Below are positions 51,476 through 59,515 of a stretch of DNA of 64,000 nt, in pieces. The DNA comes from UMGS1908 sp045655005. Its GTDB lineage: Bacteria > Bacillota > Clostridia > Christensenellales > UBA1242. The DNA is taken from NCBI GenBank assembly GCA_045655005.1, contig JAZOOJ010000007.1, positions 186,001 through 250,000 of the forward strand. Reading direction: 5' to 3'. Below the pieces are notes generated by a model. The model was not told where the DNA came from. It worked only from the letters and a program-made list of their open reading frames with translations, and made no database searches. The number at the start of each line of letters is the position of its first letter. Positions within the stretch are counted from its first letter, which is position 1. Both the position numbers and the translations under genes were made by a program.

Positions 51476-52090
51476 TTATTCCGCAAAATCTTCATCTAAA
51501 TTATAATATAATTTTCTTGCTTCAATTTGTTGATAATAATATTTTGAATATGGCTGATTTGCGACACCCATTAACGCCTCATATGCAGAAAAGGGTGGCG
51601 ACACATTTCGTCTTAATAAACTTGAGAACCCCAAAATAACCGAACTATCTGAAAATTCTTCAGGATTATTCACAATTTCACCAAAAGACTCAATAATTTT
51701 ATCAGTAGATGCACCATCAATTACCGCAGATGTATTTTTTAAAACTTGCAACATATTTTCGCTGTCAGAATGCTCTGCGCCATAAAACTTACGCTTCCTG
51801 CTAAGTCTAATTTCAGCCTTAGTTAAATAATCTTTTGTTTTCATTCCCAAAAGCCTTTCCAAAAATATTTCGCTTGCACTCATCGCTGGATATGTTTCAA
51901 TTATTTTGTCTATTATCTCATTCTCAGCTATGCTCTCCGACGCGCAATATATTAGCATTGGCAAAGCCATTCCTAATTCAGCAAAGATTTCCACATCTTG
52001 TTTTATTGTAGCAAAGTCTTGCGTTAATAAAAATTTCGCCTTCATAATTATCACATCGTGTTCTAGTGCCTTTTTCATTTCTTCTGTCAT
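51476..52090 (-). CDS. Hypothetical protein, paralogue of its downstream neighbour
   Basis: About 204 residues. Helical; motifs KAKFLLTQDF, IDKIIETYPAMSASEIFLERLLGMKT and VANQPYSKYYYQQ align with the downstream gene. A basic stretch (RLSRKRKFYG) in the middle is not shared. Start unclear: AGGGGGAG is 12 bases before the ATG used here and 9 before an adjacent TTG. First gene of a two-gene operon with its own promoter and a ~90-nt leader. Function unknown. Confidence 0.65.
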   Translation of the reverse strand: MTEEMKKALEHDVIIMKAKFLLTQDFATIKQDVEIFAELGMALPMLIYCASESIAENEIIDKIIETYPAMSASEIFLERLLGMKTKDYLTKAEIRLSRKRKFYGAEHSDSENMLQVLKNTSAVIDGASTDKIIESFGEIVNNPEEFSDSSVILGFSSLLRRNVSPPFSAYEALMGVANQPYSKYYYQQIEARKLYYNLDEDFAE

Positions 52091-52187
52091 CAATATCTAC
52101 CACTCCCCCTAAGCCCTAGTATTGCTTTCGCCTTTCAAAACTGACCATCAAAAAATTTTTATGATTAAACACCTTAAACTTAACTAC

Positions 52188-52216
52188 ATTATAACATATT
52201 CCCTACTCATTTTCAA
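52188..52216 (-). promoter_or_regulatory. Promoter of the paralogue pair
   Basis: Minus strand TTGAAA, 17 bases, TATAAT with TGT before the -10. Confidence 0.75.
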
Positions 52217-52241
52217 GGAAACTTATAAATTTGACCACAAA

Positions 52242-52270
52242 TAAAAAGGATAAAGACTAATCTTTATCCT
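52242..52270 (-). terminator. Terminator overlapping the stop of the 176-residue gene
   Basis: Perfect 10-bp stem AGGATAAAGA/TCTTTATCCT with CTAA loop; the minus strand continues TTTTATTT. The stop codon sits in the hairpin. Confidence 0.8.
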
Positions 52271-52787
52271 GAATTTTATTCATATTTATTCTTACATAAG
52301 CAATCTTATATTCAATTTTCTTTATTGTTCCAACCTTTGGTGCGTGTTCAATCGGAATATGATTTTCAATCTTTGCGATTATATCTAATTTTTCACGTTT
52401 TTTTAAAGTGTATTTGAATTTATAGCCCAACTTTTCAATATCAACACCAACTAGATTTCCATACTCTTTAAGCCTTGCGTAATCAGTTTTTGATTTATAT
52501 TCTTCAATCGCGAACTTTACAACTTCAACAACGTTAGGCAAATCTTCAATTCTTATGTTTTTTAATATTTTATCTATCTTCTTTTTAAGTTTTCTTGGCA
52601 AAACCTTTTTTAGCGTTTGTAAAATATCATATAGCATAATTTCATTTGGCTTCTCATAAATGCGTGCTATATGCGATATTTCTTCATACTTACTAACCCT
52701 GTGCGTGTACTCGTAAACAGTAAAATCTAAGTCATCATTTACGAAGGTCCACCCAATGGTTTCCGCTAAATCTCTAAGATAGTTCAT
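52257..52787 (-). CDS. Hypothetical protein, last gene of the HicB-headed operon
   Basis: 176 residues, basic. The N-terminal part (IGWTFVNDDLDFTVYEYTHRVSKYEE) looks beta, the middle helical and Lys-rich (LKKVLPRKLKKKIDKILKNIRIEDLPNVVEVVKFAIEEYK) and the end beta (APKVGTIKKIEYKIAYVRINM). No recognised domain. Six bases after the 66-residue gene. Confidence 0.65.
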   Translation of the reverse strand: MNYLRDLAETIGWTFVNDDLDFTVYEYTHRVSKYEEISHIARIYEKPNEIMLYDILQTLKKVLPRKLKKKIDKILKNIRIEDLPNVVEVVKFAIEEYKSKTDYARLKEYGNLVGVDIEKLGYKFKYTLKKREKLDIIAKIENHIPIEHAPKVGTIKKIEYKIAYVRINMNKIQDKD

Positions 52788-52793
52788 AAGCTT

Positions 52794-52994
52794 TTACACT
52801 ACCCCGCCTAACCAATTTGAGCATTCTTTTCGTTGAGTATTTGCTTCGTTTACTTTATTTTGTATCGACTTTAAGATATTCATAAACGTGTCATACACTT
52901 CGTCAGGCATAACTTGCTTTAATTGACTAGCTAATGTTTTTAGGGCTTTTTCTCCCCCTTTTAAAAACGCTTTTTTTAAATCATCAAAGTTCAT
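52794..52994 (-). CDS. Small helical protein, unknown function
   Basis: 66 residues, amphipathic helices (DDLKKAFLKGGEKALKTLASQLKQVMPDEVYDTFMNILKSI) with a C-terminal CSNWLGGVV. Strong AGGGGGG site supports translation. Third of four genes in the operon. Confidence 0.6.
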   Translation of the reverse strand: MNFDDLKKAFLKGGEKALKTLASQLKQVMPDEVYDTFMNILKSIQNKVNEANTQRKECSNWLGGVV

Positions 52995-53017
52995 ATTTTT
53001 ACCCCCCTAATTTAGAT

Positions 53018-53317
53018 TTAGAATTTTGATTTTGCTTTTTTCCAAAATCTGTGATCTTCATCCGCTAGTGCTTCATAATATACATCATATCTTCTTTTTA
53101 AGTCTTTTGTATATGAATGCACTCCTAAACGCTCGTCTATAATGCTTAAGATTTCTTTTTCAGCACCTAAAAAAGCATCTTCATTTGTTACATCAATCGG
53201 AAACAATTTTGTTTGATTTTTGTAAATTGTTGTCAAATAAACTTTGCCGTCTTTAAGTTCGCTTCTGAAACCAATAGCAGTCGCTAAAACCATTAATTCC
53301 ATTTGATAGTCTGTCAT
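53018..53317 (-). CDS. Hypothetical protein next to a HicB-like gene
   Basis: 99 residues. N-terminal helix (DYQMELMVLATAIGF), a beta pair (RSELKDGKVYLTTIYKNQTKLFPIDV) and C-terminal helices with basic residues (SYTKDLKRRYDVYYEALADEDHRFWKKAKSKF). It is larger than HicA and lacks the HicA 'G-S-H' histidine motif. The start is set by AAGGAGG before the ATG at 53317; this also removes an overlap with the upstream gene. Could be a non-canonical partner of the HicB-like protein (inference). Confidence 0.65.
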   Translation of the reverse strand: MTDYQMELMVLATAIGFRSELKDGKVYLTTIYKNQTKLFPIDVTNEDAFLGAEKEILSIIDERLGVHSYTKDLKRRYDVYYEALADEDHRFWKKAKSKF

Positions 53318-53330
53318 CTTAAACCTCCTT

Positions 53331-53660
53331 CTAATTGCCTTCGTCAAAGAATAATTTCATAAACTTACGATATTCAATATCATCATCTGTCGGTTTTGTG
53401 TCATCATCGATTTGAATATCAAGCATTATTACTTCTGCCGATTTATATGACTTCTTTATTTCGTCATAGGTTGAAGGCTCTGGAATGTCAGTTTCAAATC
53501 TTTGGGCAAGTTCAAAATAAGAAGCTAAACAACCTTTGCCTTTTACAAAGGCATCTTCTTTTGAATCCCCAATTGTTTGAAGACTTAAATCCGGAATACT
53601 GATATAATAGCGTGCATCAGCGTCTTCGGTTAATATAGCAGGATAAACATAAGTTTTCAT
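53331..53660 (-). CDS. HicB-like antitoxin-fold protein
   Basis: 109 residues. The first ~60 match the HicB partial-RNase-H fold: YPAILTEDADARYYISIPDLSLQTIGDSKEDAFVKGKGCLASYFELAQRFETDIPEPS. HicB normally neutralises the mRNA interferase HicA and represses its own operon, often with a C-terminal ribbon-helix-helix or HTH. Here the C-terminal part (SAEVIMLDIQIDDDTKPTDDDIEYRKFMKLFF) is acidic and has no clear DNA-binding motif, and no HicA lies beside it. AGGGGAA site; heads a four-gene operon. Confidence 0.8.
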   Translation of the reverse strand: MKTYVYPAILTEDADARYYISIPDLSLQTIGDSKEDAFVKGKGCLASYFELAQRFETDIPEPSTYDEIKKSYKSAEVIMLDIQIDDDTKPTDDDIEYRKFMKLFFDEGN

Positions 53661-53691
53661 AAAACATTCCCCTATCGTTAATTCAATATAT

Positions 53692-53721
53692 ATTGTATCA
53701 AATATTTGTGGGTTTGTCCAA
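53692..53721 (-). promoter_or_regulatory. Promoter of the HicB-headed operon
   Basis: Minus strand TTGGAC, 18 bases, TACAAT, about 30 nt before the start. The region after the -10 is an AT-rich dyad (ATATATATTGAATT). Confidence 0.65.
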
Positions 53722-53824
53722 TAAAATTTTATGTTTATGTCAATATATTATCACAAAACTTTCAATTTGTCCATACCCTATTTGAAATTTGATAAAAATT
53801 AAATTTTTTGATTAAACTCCACAT

Positions 53825-54670
53825 CTATTTTTGGAGTTTCGCACATTTTAGCGTGTTTTTTAGCAACTCAGTTATCGTCATAGGCCCAACACCTCCAGGT
53901 ACTGGCGTTAAAAACCCATCAAAATTTTCCAAACTTTTAGCATCAACGTCTCCAACAACTTTTCCGTCAACTCTATTTATTCCGACGTCTATTACTGTCG
54001 CCCCATCTTTTAAATATTCATTCGTTATGTAATTAGGTTTTCCAACAGCAACCACTAATATATCTGCCCGCCTAGCAATTTCTTTCAAATTTTGTGTTTT
54101 ACTGTGGCAGATTGTTGTTGTAGCATTTAAATTGTTCAGCAAAATCTCAACCGGACGACCAACAAGCTGACTTCGACCTATTATTACAGCGTTTTTGCCT
54201 TCAATTTCGATGTTATTATACTGCAACAGATCAATTATCCCACTCGGAGTACATGGGGCAATGCCACCCAAATTTGACACTAATTTACCCTTGTTAATGT
54301 ATGTTAACCCGTCAACATCTTTTTCTGGAGAAATTGCTTCAATAATCGGAGTCGAATCCATCCTGTTTGGAAGCGGTAATTGCACCAAAACACCATTTAT
54401 TGACTTATCTTGATTAAGTTCTTTTATTACACTTATTATTTCTTCTATGGTGGAATTTTCGGCTAGTTTAATAGTCTTACTATTTATTCCAACTTCTGCA
54501 CATGCTTTTTCTTTATTTGCGACATAAATTTTGCTTGCTGGGTCTTCTCCAACTAACACTACCGCCAAAGTGGGAACAGGCAAACCTTTGTTAACAAAAC
54601 AATTTTTAACATCTTCTTTGATTTGTAGTCTAATTTTTGCAGACAATTCTTTCCCATTCAATAATTGCAT
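53825..54670 (-). CDS. folD: Methylenetetrahydrofolate dehydrogenase/cyclohydrolase
   Basis: 281 residues, normal length. FolD interconverts methylene-, methenyl- and formyl-tetrahydrofolate with NADP. Features: LAVVLVGEDPASKIYVANKEKACAEVGI with the catalytic Lys, GVLVQLPLPNRMD, KDVDGLTYIN, PCTPSGIIDLL, VIIGRSQLVGRPVEILL and DVGINR, with PGGVGPMTITELLKNT near the end. Own promoter and GAGAGG site; it lies just behind the ribosomal operon but past a terminator. Confidence 0.96.
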   Translation of the reverse strand: MQLLNGKELSAKIRLQIKEDVKNCFVNKGLPVPTLAVVLVGEDPASKIYVANKEKACAEVGINSKTIKLAENSTIEEIISVIKELNQDKSINGVLVQLPLPNRMDSTPIIEAISPEKDVDGLTYINKGKLVSNLGGIAPCTPSGIIDLLQYNNIEIEGKNAVIIGRSQLVGRPVEILLNNLNATTTICHSKTQNLKEIARRADILVVAVGKPNYITNEYLKDGATVIDVGINRVDGKVVGDVDAKSLENFDGFLTPVPGGVGPMTITELLKNTLKCAKLQK

Positions 54671-54700
54671 AACTAAAACCTCTCATCTTTTGTTTTAATT

Positions 54701-54729
54701 ATTATACTCCATTTTTTTTGATAAAGCAA
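54701..54729 (-). promoter_or_regulatory. folD promoter
   Basis: Minus strand TTGCTT, 17 bases, TATAAT. Its -35 lies at the end of the ribosomal operon terminator. Confidence 0.65.
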
Positions 54730-54760
54730 AATGGAATTGGCTAAATTTAACCAATTCCAT
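54727..54760 (-). terminator. Terminator of the spc/alpha operon
   Basis: Perfect 10-bp stem ATGGAATTGG/CCAATTCCAT with an A/T loop; the minus strand then reads TTTGCTTT. Confidence 0.75.
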
Positions 54761-54806
54761 AATTTAGTTATACCAATTGCAAAACTAATCTGTGCAAATA
54801 GATTTA

Positions 54807-55316
54807 TTAAACTAATTCAACGATTGCCATTTGAGCGTTATCACCACGTCTTAAATATGTTTTTAAAACTCTTGTGTAACCACCCTTAGTTCCAAGTTCC
54901 TCAGCACGCTTTGCATACTTTGGAGCAAGGTCGTCAAACAATCTTTCGATAAGTGGATGTTGAATTTGTTCAGTTCTTGCTTTATAAGCAGACTTCTTTT
55001 CTTTTGCACCCTTTTGTTCTTGCTTATCATAAAGATTTGCCATCAATCTACGACGAGCAGCAAGTTTCTTAGGACCGTCTTTAACAACGGTAGCCTTAGC
55101 GTCTTTGCCCTTTGTATCAGTCACATTCCTTTCTTCTGAAACAACGTCTTCGTGAGCGTTAATAGCAATTGTGATGTTTTTATCAGCCAATCTGCTTACC
55201 GCTTTTGCATTTGCAAGAGTGGTCTCAATCTTTCCATACCATAATAGGTCGGTAACAAGACCTTTAAGCATTGCGTTTCTTTGGTCAGTTGGCAAACTTA
55301 ATTTCTTTGTTTCCAT
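54807..55316 (-). CDS. rplQ: 50S ribosomal protein L17 with insertions
   Basis: 169 residues against about 115-130 usually. The conserved start (KKLSLPTDQRNAMLKGLVTDLLWYGKIETTLANAKAV) and end (KGGYTRVLKTYLRRGDNAQMAIVELV) are clear. Extra Lys/Glu-rich stretches lie near residues 60-85 (TDTKGKDAKATVVKDG) and about 100-125 (QEQKGAKEKKSAYKART). Last gene of the alpha operon; AAGGAG site. Confidence 0.94.
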   Translation of the reverse strand: METKKLSLPTDQRNAMLKGLVTDLLWYGKIETTLANAKAVSRLADKNITIAINAHEDVVSEERNVTDTKGKDAKATVVKDGPKKLAARRRLMANLYDKQEQKGAKEKKSAYKARTEQIQHPLIERLFDDLAPKYAKRAEELGTKGGYTRVLKTYLRRGDNAQMAIVELV

Positions 55317-55330
55317 TTCGTTCTCCTTAA

Positions 55331-56284
55331 TTAATCTTCTTGAGTTCTTAAACTTAACCCATATCCTGTTAATTTGTTAATAACTTCGTCAAGAGACTTT
55401 CTTCCAAGGTTTTTAACCTTTAACATATCGTCTTCAGTCTTCTTTGTTAAGTCTTCAACAGTATTGATATTTGCACGTTTTAAACAGTTATATGATCTTA
55501 CTGACAAATCCATATCTTCAATGCTCATTTCAAGCAACTTAATAACCTTATCTTCCTTACTTGATACAAGCAATGATTGATTTGCCATACTTTCTACTAG
55601 CTCAATAAATAGGCTTAAATGGTCATTTACAAGCTTTGCTGCAAGGCTTATAATTTCCTTTGCACTCATTGAACCATTTGTTGTAACTTCTATAACAAGT
55701 TTGTCATAGTCGATACTTTGACCAACACGGGTACTTTGAACTTCAAAGTTCACCTTTCTTATTGGAGTGAAGTTTGAGTCTGTTGCAATTGTTCCGATTG
55801 GTGCAGATTGGTCCTTATTTTTGTCGGCTAGAACATAACCACGTCCTCTGCCGATACAAATATCCATTTCAAGATCTGCGTCTGATTCAAGTGTACAGAT
55901 ATACATATCTGGGTTAAGAACTTCAACTTCATCGTCTGGATTAATCATTCCAGCAGTAATTACACCAGCACCTTTGTGTGATATGTGTAACATCTTTTTG
56001 AAAGTCTCATCGGTAGATGATGTCTTTACAGACAACCCTTTTAAGTTTAGGATAATTTCAGCAACATCTTCTTTTACACCCTTAATGGTTGAAAATTCGT
56101 GTTGCACACCATCAATCTTAATTGATGTAACTGCGGCACCTGGAAGTGCAGAAAGAAGTGTTCTTCTTAATGCGTTGCCTAGGGTTACGCCAAACCCTTT
56201 CTCTAATGGTTCTACTGTAAATTTTGCGTAAGCACCGTTATCATCTTCTTCACAGATAACTTTAGGTCTTTCGATTTCTATCAT
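55331..56284 (-). CDS. rpoA: RNA polymerase alpha subunit
   Basis: 317 residues. The N-terminal assembly domain (YAKFTVEPLEKGFGVTLGNALRRTLLSALPGAAVTSIKIDGVQHEF) dimerises and binds beta/beta'. The C-terminal HhH domain (LDLSVRSYNCLKRANINTVEDL...VKNLGRKSLDEVINKL) contacts UP elements and activators. AAGGAGG site; between rpsD and rplQ as usual. Confidence 0.98.
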   Translation of the reverse strand: MIEIERPKVICEEDDNGAYAKFTVEPLEKGFGVTLGNALRRTLLSALPGAAVTSIKIDGVQHEFSTIKGVKEDVAEIILNLKGLSVKTSSTDETFKKMLHISHKGAGVITAGMINPDDEVEVLNPDMYICTLESDADLEMDICIGRGRGYVLADKNKDQSAPIGTIATDSNFTPIRKVNFEVQSTRVGQSIDYDKLVIEVTTNGSMSAKEIISLAAKLVNDHLSLFIELVESMANQSLLVSSKEDKVIKLLEMSIEDMDLSVRSYNCLKRANINTVEDLTKKTEDDMLKVKNLGRKSLDEVINKLTGYGLSLRTQED

Positions 56285-56299
56285 CTTTAATCCTCCTTA

Positions 56300-56920
56300 T
56301 TATCTTGAATATAATTCGACTATCATATGTTCTTCAATTGCTAAATCAATATCGTCTCTCTTTGGTAAATCAAGAACTTTGCCTTCTAACTTTGTAGCAT
56401 CAAATTCTAACCACTTAGGCATAACAACTTTAACTTCTTTCAATTTCTTGAATAGTTCAATTTGTCTCTTGTTATCCTTGATTGAAATTGTGTCGCCTGC
56501 TTTTACTTGGTAAGATGGAATATTAACTCTTTTACCATTTACACAGATATGACCATGGTTAACAATTTGTCTTGCTTCTGCACGGCTTGAGCCAATCCCC
56601 ATTCTGTAAACAACGTTATCAAGTCTTCTTTCGATTAATGATAGCATTGTTTCACCAGTAATACCAGATTGTCTTTCAGCTTCTACATAGTAAGCATGCA
56701 TTTGCTTTTCTAAAAGACCATATGCTCTTTTAACTTTTTGCTTTTCTCTTAATTGCTTGCCATATTCAGAAAATTTCTTGCGTGCCATTCCGTGTTGGCC
56801 AGGTACTACTGGTCTTTTTTCCATAGCACATTTCTTAGAAAGACATCTTTCACCTTTTAAGAACAACTTTGTTCCTTCTCTACGGCAAAGTCTGCAATCT
56901 GCTTGTGTATATTTAGCCAT
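56300..56920 (-). CDS. rpsD: 30S ribosomal protein S4 (zinc type)
   Basis: 206 residues. N-terminal CRLCRREGTKLFLKGERCLSKKC has the four Cys of the zinc-binding S4 form. The S4 RNA-binding domain (RLDNVVYRMGIGSSRAEARQIVNHGHICVNGKRVNIPSYQVKAGD) is complete. S4 nucleates 30S assembly and in many bacteria represses its own operon. Confidence 0.98.
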   Translation of the reverse strand: MAKYTQADCRLCRREGTKLFLKGERCLSKKCAMEKRPVVPGQHGMARKKFSEYGKQLREKQKVKRAYGLLEKQMHAYYVEAERQSGITGETMLSLIERRLDNVVYRMGIGSSRAEARQIVNHGHICVNGKRVNIPSYQVKAGDTISIKDNKRQIELFKKLKEVKVVMPKWLEFDATKLEGKVLDLPKRDDIDLAIEEHMIVELYSR

Positions 56921-56938
56921 AATTCTCTATCCCTCCTC

Positions 56939-57331
56939 CTATATTCTTCTTCTCTTAGGTGGTCTACATCCGTTGTGAGGGATTGGAGACACATCTCTAA
57001 TCATTGTAACTTCTAAATCTGCATTAGCTAAAGCTCTGATTGCAGCTTCTCTGCCATTACCAGGTCCCTTTACTAATACTTCTACACTCTTTAAACCATA
57101 TTCTTTTGCTGCATTAGCCGCAGTTTCTGCTGCTTGGCTTGCTGCGAATGGGGTACTTTTCTTATTACCCTTGTAACCTAAGCTACCAGCTGAACTCCAA
57201 GAAATAACATTACCTGCAACATCTGAGATTGTTACAAGAGTGTTATTGAAAGATGCGTGAATATGAACAACACCTTTGTCAACACTGGTGGTTATCTTTT
57301 TCTTCTTTACTGTTCTTTTTTGAACTGCCAT
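56939..57331 (-). CDS. rpsK: 30S ribosomal protein S11
   Basis: 130 residues. HIHASFNNTLVTISDVAGNVISWSSAGSLGYKG and the C-terminal DVSPIPHNGCRPPKRRRI are the family landmarks. Part of the platform of the 30S subunit. Confidence 0.98.
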   Translation of the reverse strand: MAVQKRTVKKKKITTSVDKGVVHIHASFNNTLVTISDVAGNVISWSSAGSLGYKGNKKSTPFAASQAAETAANAAKEYGLKSVEVLVKGPGNGREAAIRALANADLEVTMIRDVSPIPHNGCRPPKRRRI

Positions 57332-57348
57332 TGTTAACTTTCTCCTTA

Positions 57349-57720
57349 TTATTTACCTTTTTTCTTAATTGAACTGTTGCGAGGTCCTTTTGCTGTTCTT
57401 GCGTTGCTACTTGTCTTTTGTCCACGACAAGGAAGACCCTTTCTGTGTCTTACGCCTCTGTAACATCCGATTTCCATTAAAGCCTTAACGTCCATAGCAA
57501 GGTCTCTTTTTAAGTCACCTTCTACTACTACGTTCTTTTCAATGTACTCTTTAATTTTGTTTACGTCAGAATCTGTTAAATCCTTACATCTTGTGTCTGG
57601 ATTAATCTTTGTTTCTGCTAAAATTTTGTTGGCTGTTACTCTGCCTACGCCGAAAATATAGGTCAAACCTATTTCAACTCTCTTTTCATTAGGTAAATCA
57701 ACACCTGCAATACGTGCCAT
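57349..57720 (-). CDS. rpsM: 30S ribosomal protein S13
   Basis: 123 residues. ARIAGVDLPNEKRVEIGLTYIFGVG, a helix-two-turn-helix segment and the basic tail YRGVRHRKGLPCRGQKTSSNARTAKGPR that reaches tRNA in the P site. Follows rpmJ. Confidence 0.98.
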   Translation of the reverse strand: MARIAGVDLPNEKRVEIGLTYIFGVGRVTANKILAETKINPDTRCKDLTDSDVNKIKEYIEKNVVVEGDLKRDLAMDVKALMEIGCYRGVRHRKGLPCRGQKTSSNARTAKGPRNSSIKKKGK

Positions 57721-57769
57721 ACCATTCCTCCATACTGTTTTTAAATTTCTTGTGGCTTATACCTTTATA

Positions 57770-57886
57770 TTAACCTTGAACTTGTTTATGCTTTGGATAT
57801 TTAGAGCAGATAACTCTAACTTTTCCGTTTCTCTTTATAACTTTACATTTATCACAAATTGGTTTTACACTTGGTCTAACTTTCAT
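57770..57886 (-). CDS. rpmJ: 50S ribosomal protein L36
   Basis: 38 residues, starting MKVRPSVKPICDKCKVIKRN and ending KYPKHKQVQG. The zinc ligands (CDKC, then Cys and His in CSKYPKH) mark the zinc-binding form. Placed between infA and rpsM as in most bacteria. Confidence 0.97.
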   Translation of the reverse strand: MKVRPSVKPICDKCKVIKRNGKVRVICSKYPKHKQVQG

Positions 57887-57904
57887 CTTTGTAATCTCCT
57901 AAAT

Positions 57905-58123
57905 TTATTTTTGTCTCCAAACTATTCTGCCTTTTGTTAAGTCATAAGGACTCATTTCAAGTTTTACTGTATCACCTTCGTAAACACGAATTAAGTTCTT
58001 CCAAAGTTTTCCACTTAAGTAAGCTGTAATTACGTGTCCATTAGATAATTGAACTTTAAATGACGCCCCTGGGAGTGCCTCAACTACGACCCCCTCGGTT
58101 TCAATAACATCGTCTTTTGACAT
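57905..58123 (-). CDS. infA: Translation initiation factor IF-1
   Basis: 72 residues, one OB fold: KDDVIETEGVVVEALPGASFKVQLSNGHVITAYLSGKLWKNLIRVYEGDTVKLEMSPYDLTKGRIVWR. Binds the 30S A site during initiation. Three bases after map. Confidence 0.98.
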   Translation of the reverse strand: MSKDDVIETEGVVVEALPGASFKVQLSNGHVITAYLSGKLWKNLIRVYEGDTVKLEMSPYDLTKGRIVWRQK

Positions 58124-58126
58124 CTA

Positions 58127-58885
58127 TTATTCTCCTACATTATCTATTGTTAGAATTTCTACACCATTTTCGGTAACTAATACAGTGTTTTCGTAATGAG
58201 CTGATGGTCTGCCATCTTTTGTTCTGACATCCCACATCCCATTGAATACCACTTCATAACTACCTGCGTTCACCATAGGTTCTATTGCTAGTGTACAATT
58301 TGCTGGAATTTTTTCACCCAGCCCCATTCTTCCAAAGTTTGGAATTGATGGATCTTCGTGCATTTCCTTCCCAACACCGTGACCTACTAAATCACGAACA
58401 ACTGAAAAACCGTGCTTTTCAACATAATTTTGTACACGTGCACCAATATCTCCTACTCTGTCATTTGCTTTTAAGTCCTTAATGCCTTCAAAAAAACTTT
58501 TCTCAGTTACCTCAATCAGTTTTTTCTTTTCGTCATTAATCTCGCCAACTGCAAAGGTCCTTGCCGCGTCTGTATGGAACCCTTTGTATTTTACACCACA
58601 ATCAACACCTATTATCTGACCCTCTTGAAGGATATCGCTTTCACGTGGAATGCCGTGTACTACGATGTCATCAATAGATGAGCAAATGCTTGCTGGAAAG
58701 CCATACAATTTTAAAAATGATGGTTTCCCGCCTCTTGATATTATATATTCATTGGCAATTTTGTCAAGATACTTGGTGGAAATTCCTGGTCGAATTTCCT
58801 TTTCAATAAGTTTCAGAGTTGATGCCAGAATCTTTCCAGATTCTCGCATACACTCTATATCTTTTTCAGATTTAACTCTTATCAT
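58127..58885 (-). CDS. map: Methionine aminopeptidase, type I
   Basis: 252 residues. Removes the initiator Met from new chains. The five metal ligands are visible: DCGVKYKGFHTDAART (two Asp), GHGVGKEMHE (His), AIEPM (Glu) and HYENTVLV (Glu). Start codon overlaps the adk stop by one base (TAATG), so translation is coupled. Confidence 0.97.
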   Translation of the reverse strand: MIRVKSEKDIECMRESGKILASTLKLIEKEIRPGISTKYLDKIANEYIISRGGKPSFLKLYGFPASICSSIDDIVVHGIPRESDILQEGQIIGVDCGVKYKGFHTDAARTFAVGEINDEKKKLIEVTEKSFFEGIKDLKANDRVGDIGARVQNYVEKHGFSVVRDLVGHGVGKEMHEDPSIPNFGRMGLGEKIPANCTLAIEPMVNAGSYEVVFNGMWDVRTKDGRPSAHYENTVLVTENGVEILTIDNVGE

Positions 58886-59505
58886 TACTTCACACTTTTT
58901 ATAGCAGATTCTATTTGACTTGCGACTTCTTCGATAGACTTATCTGCGTCAATGTCTACTACTGGAAGTATTCCCTTGTAGTATTCAGCAACTGGCATTA
59001 CATCATTTCTATAGAAGTTCATTCTTTTAATAATTGAAGCTTCGTTATCATCACTACGGGTGTATACTTCACCACCACATTCTGGGCACTTTCCATCAAC
59101 CAATTTTGAAACATGACAATTTGAATTGCAATCTTTGCAGACCCTTCTGTTTACTAATCTGTCAGTAAGTTTTTCCAAATCATTCTTAAAGTTTAGTACT
59201 AAGTCTACTTCAACTGGAACCAATTTGGTTTGTTCCATATTTCTTGGAAATCCGTCTAATAGGAATCCATTAACACCTGTTGTGTTGTTGATTTTGTTTT
59301 GAAGTGCTTTAACAGTAACTTCAAGTGGAACTAAGTTTCCTGCCTTTTGATATTCATCTATAAGTTTTCCTTCTTCAGTTCCAAGTTTTACTTGCTCTTT
59401 CAAAACATCACCCATTGAAAGATGGCAAAAGCCATACTTTTCAACTAAAATTTTTGCTTGTGTCCCCTTTCCTGATCCTGATGCCCCAATCATTAAAATA
59501 TTCAT
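58885..59505 (-). CDS. adk: Adenylate kinase (zinc-LID type)
   Basis: 206 residues. P-loop GASGSGKGTQAK (Gly-Ala-Ser where most have Gly-Ala/Pro-Pro), LLDGFPRNMEQ, and a LID with two Cys pairs (CKDC, CPEC) that bind zinc, common in Gram-positives. Balances AMP, ADP and ATP. Confidence 0.97.
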   Translation of the reverse strand: MNILMIGASGSGKGTQAKILVEKYGFCHLSMGDVLKEQVKLGTEEGKLIDEYQKAGNLVPLEVTVKALQNKINNTTGVNGFLLDGFPRNMEQTKLVPVEVDLVLNFKNDLEKLTDRLVNRRVCKDCNSNCHVSKLVDGKCPECGGEVYTRSDDNEASIIKRMNFYRNDVMPVAEYYKGILPVVDIDADKSIEEVASQIESAIKSVK

Positions 59506-59515
59506 TAGAATCCTC

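Noticed and set aside
53018..53317. HicA toxin
   Set aside because: Too long and no HicA His motif; left as hypothetical.
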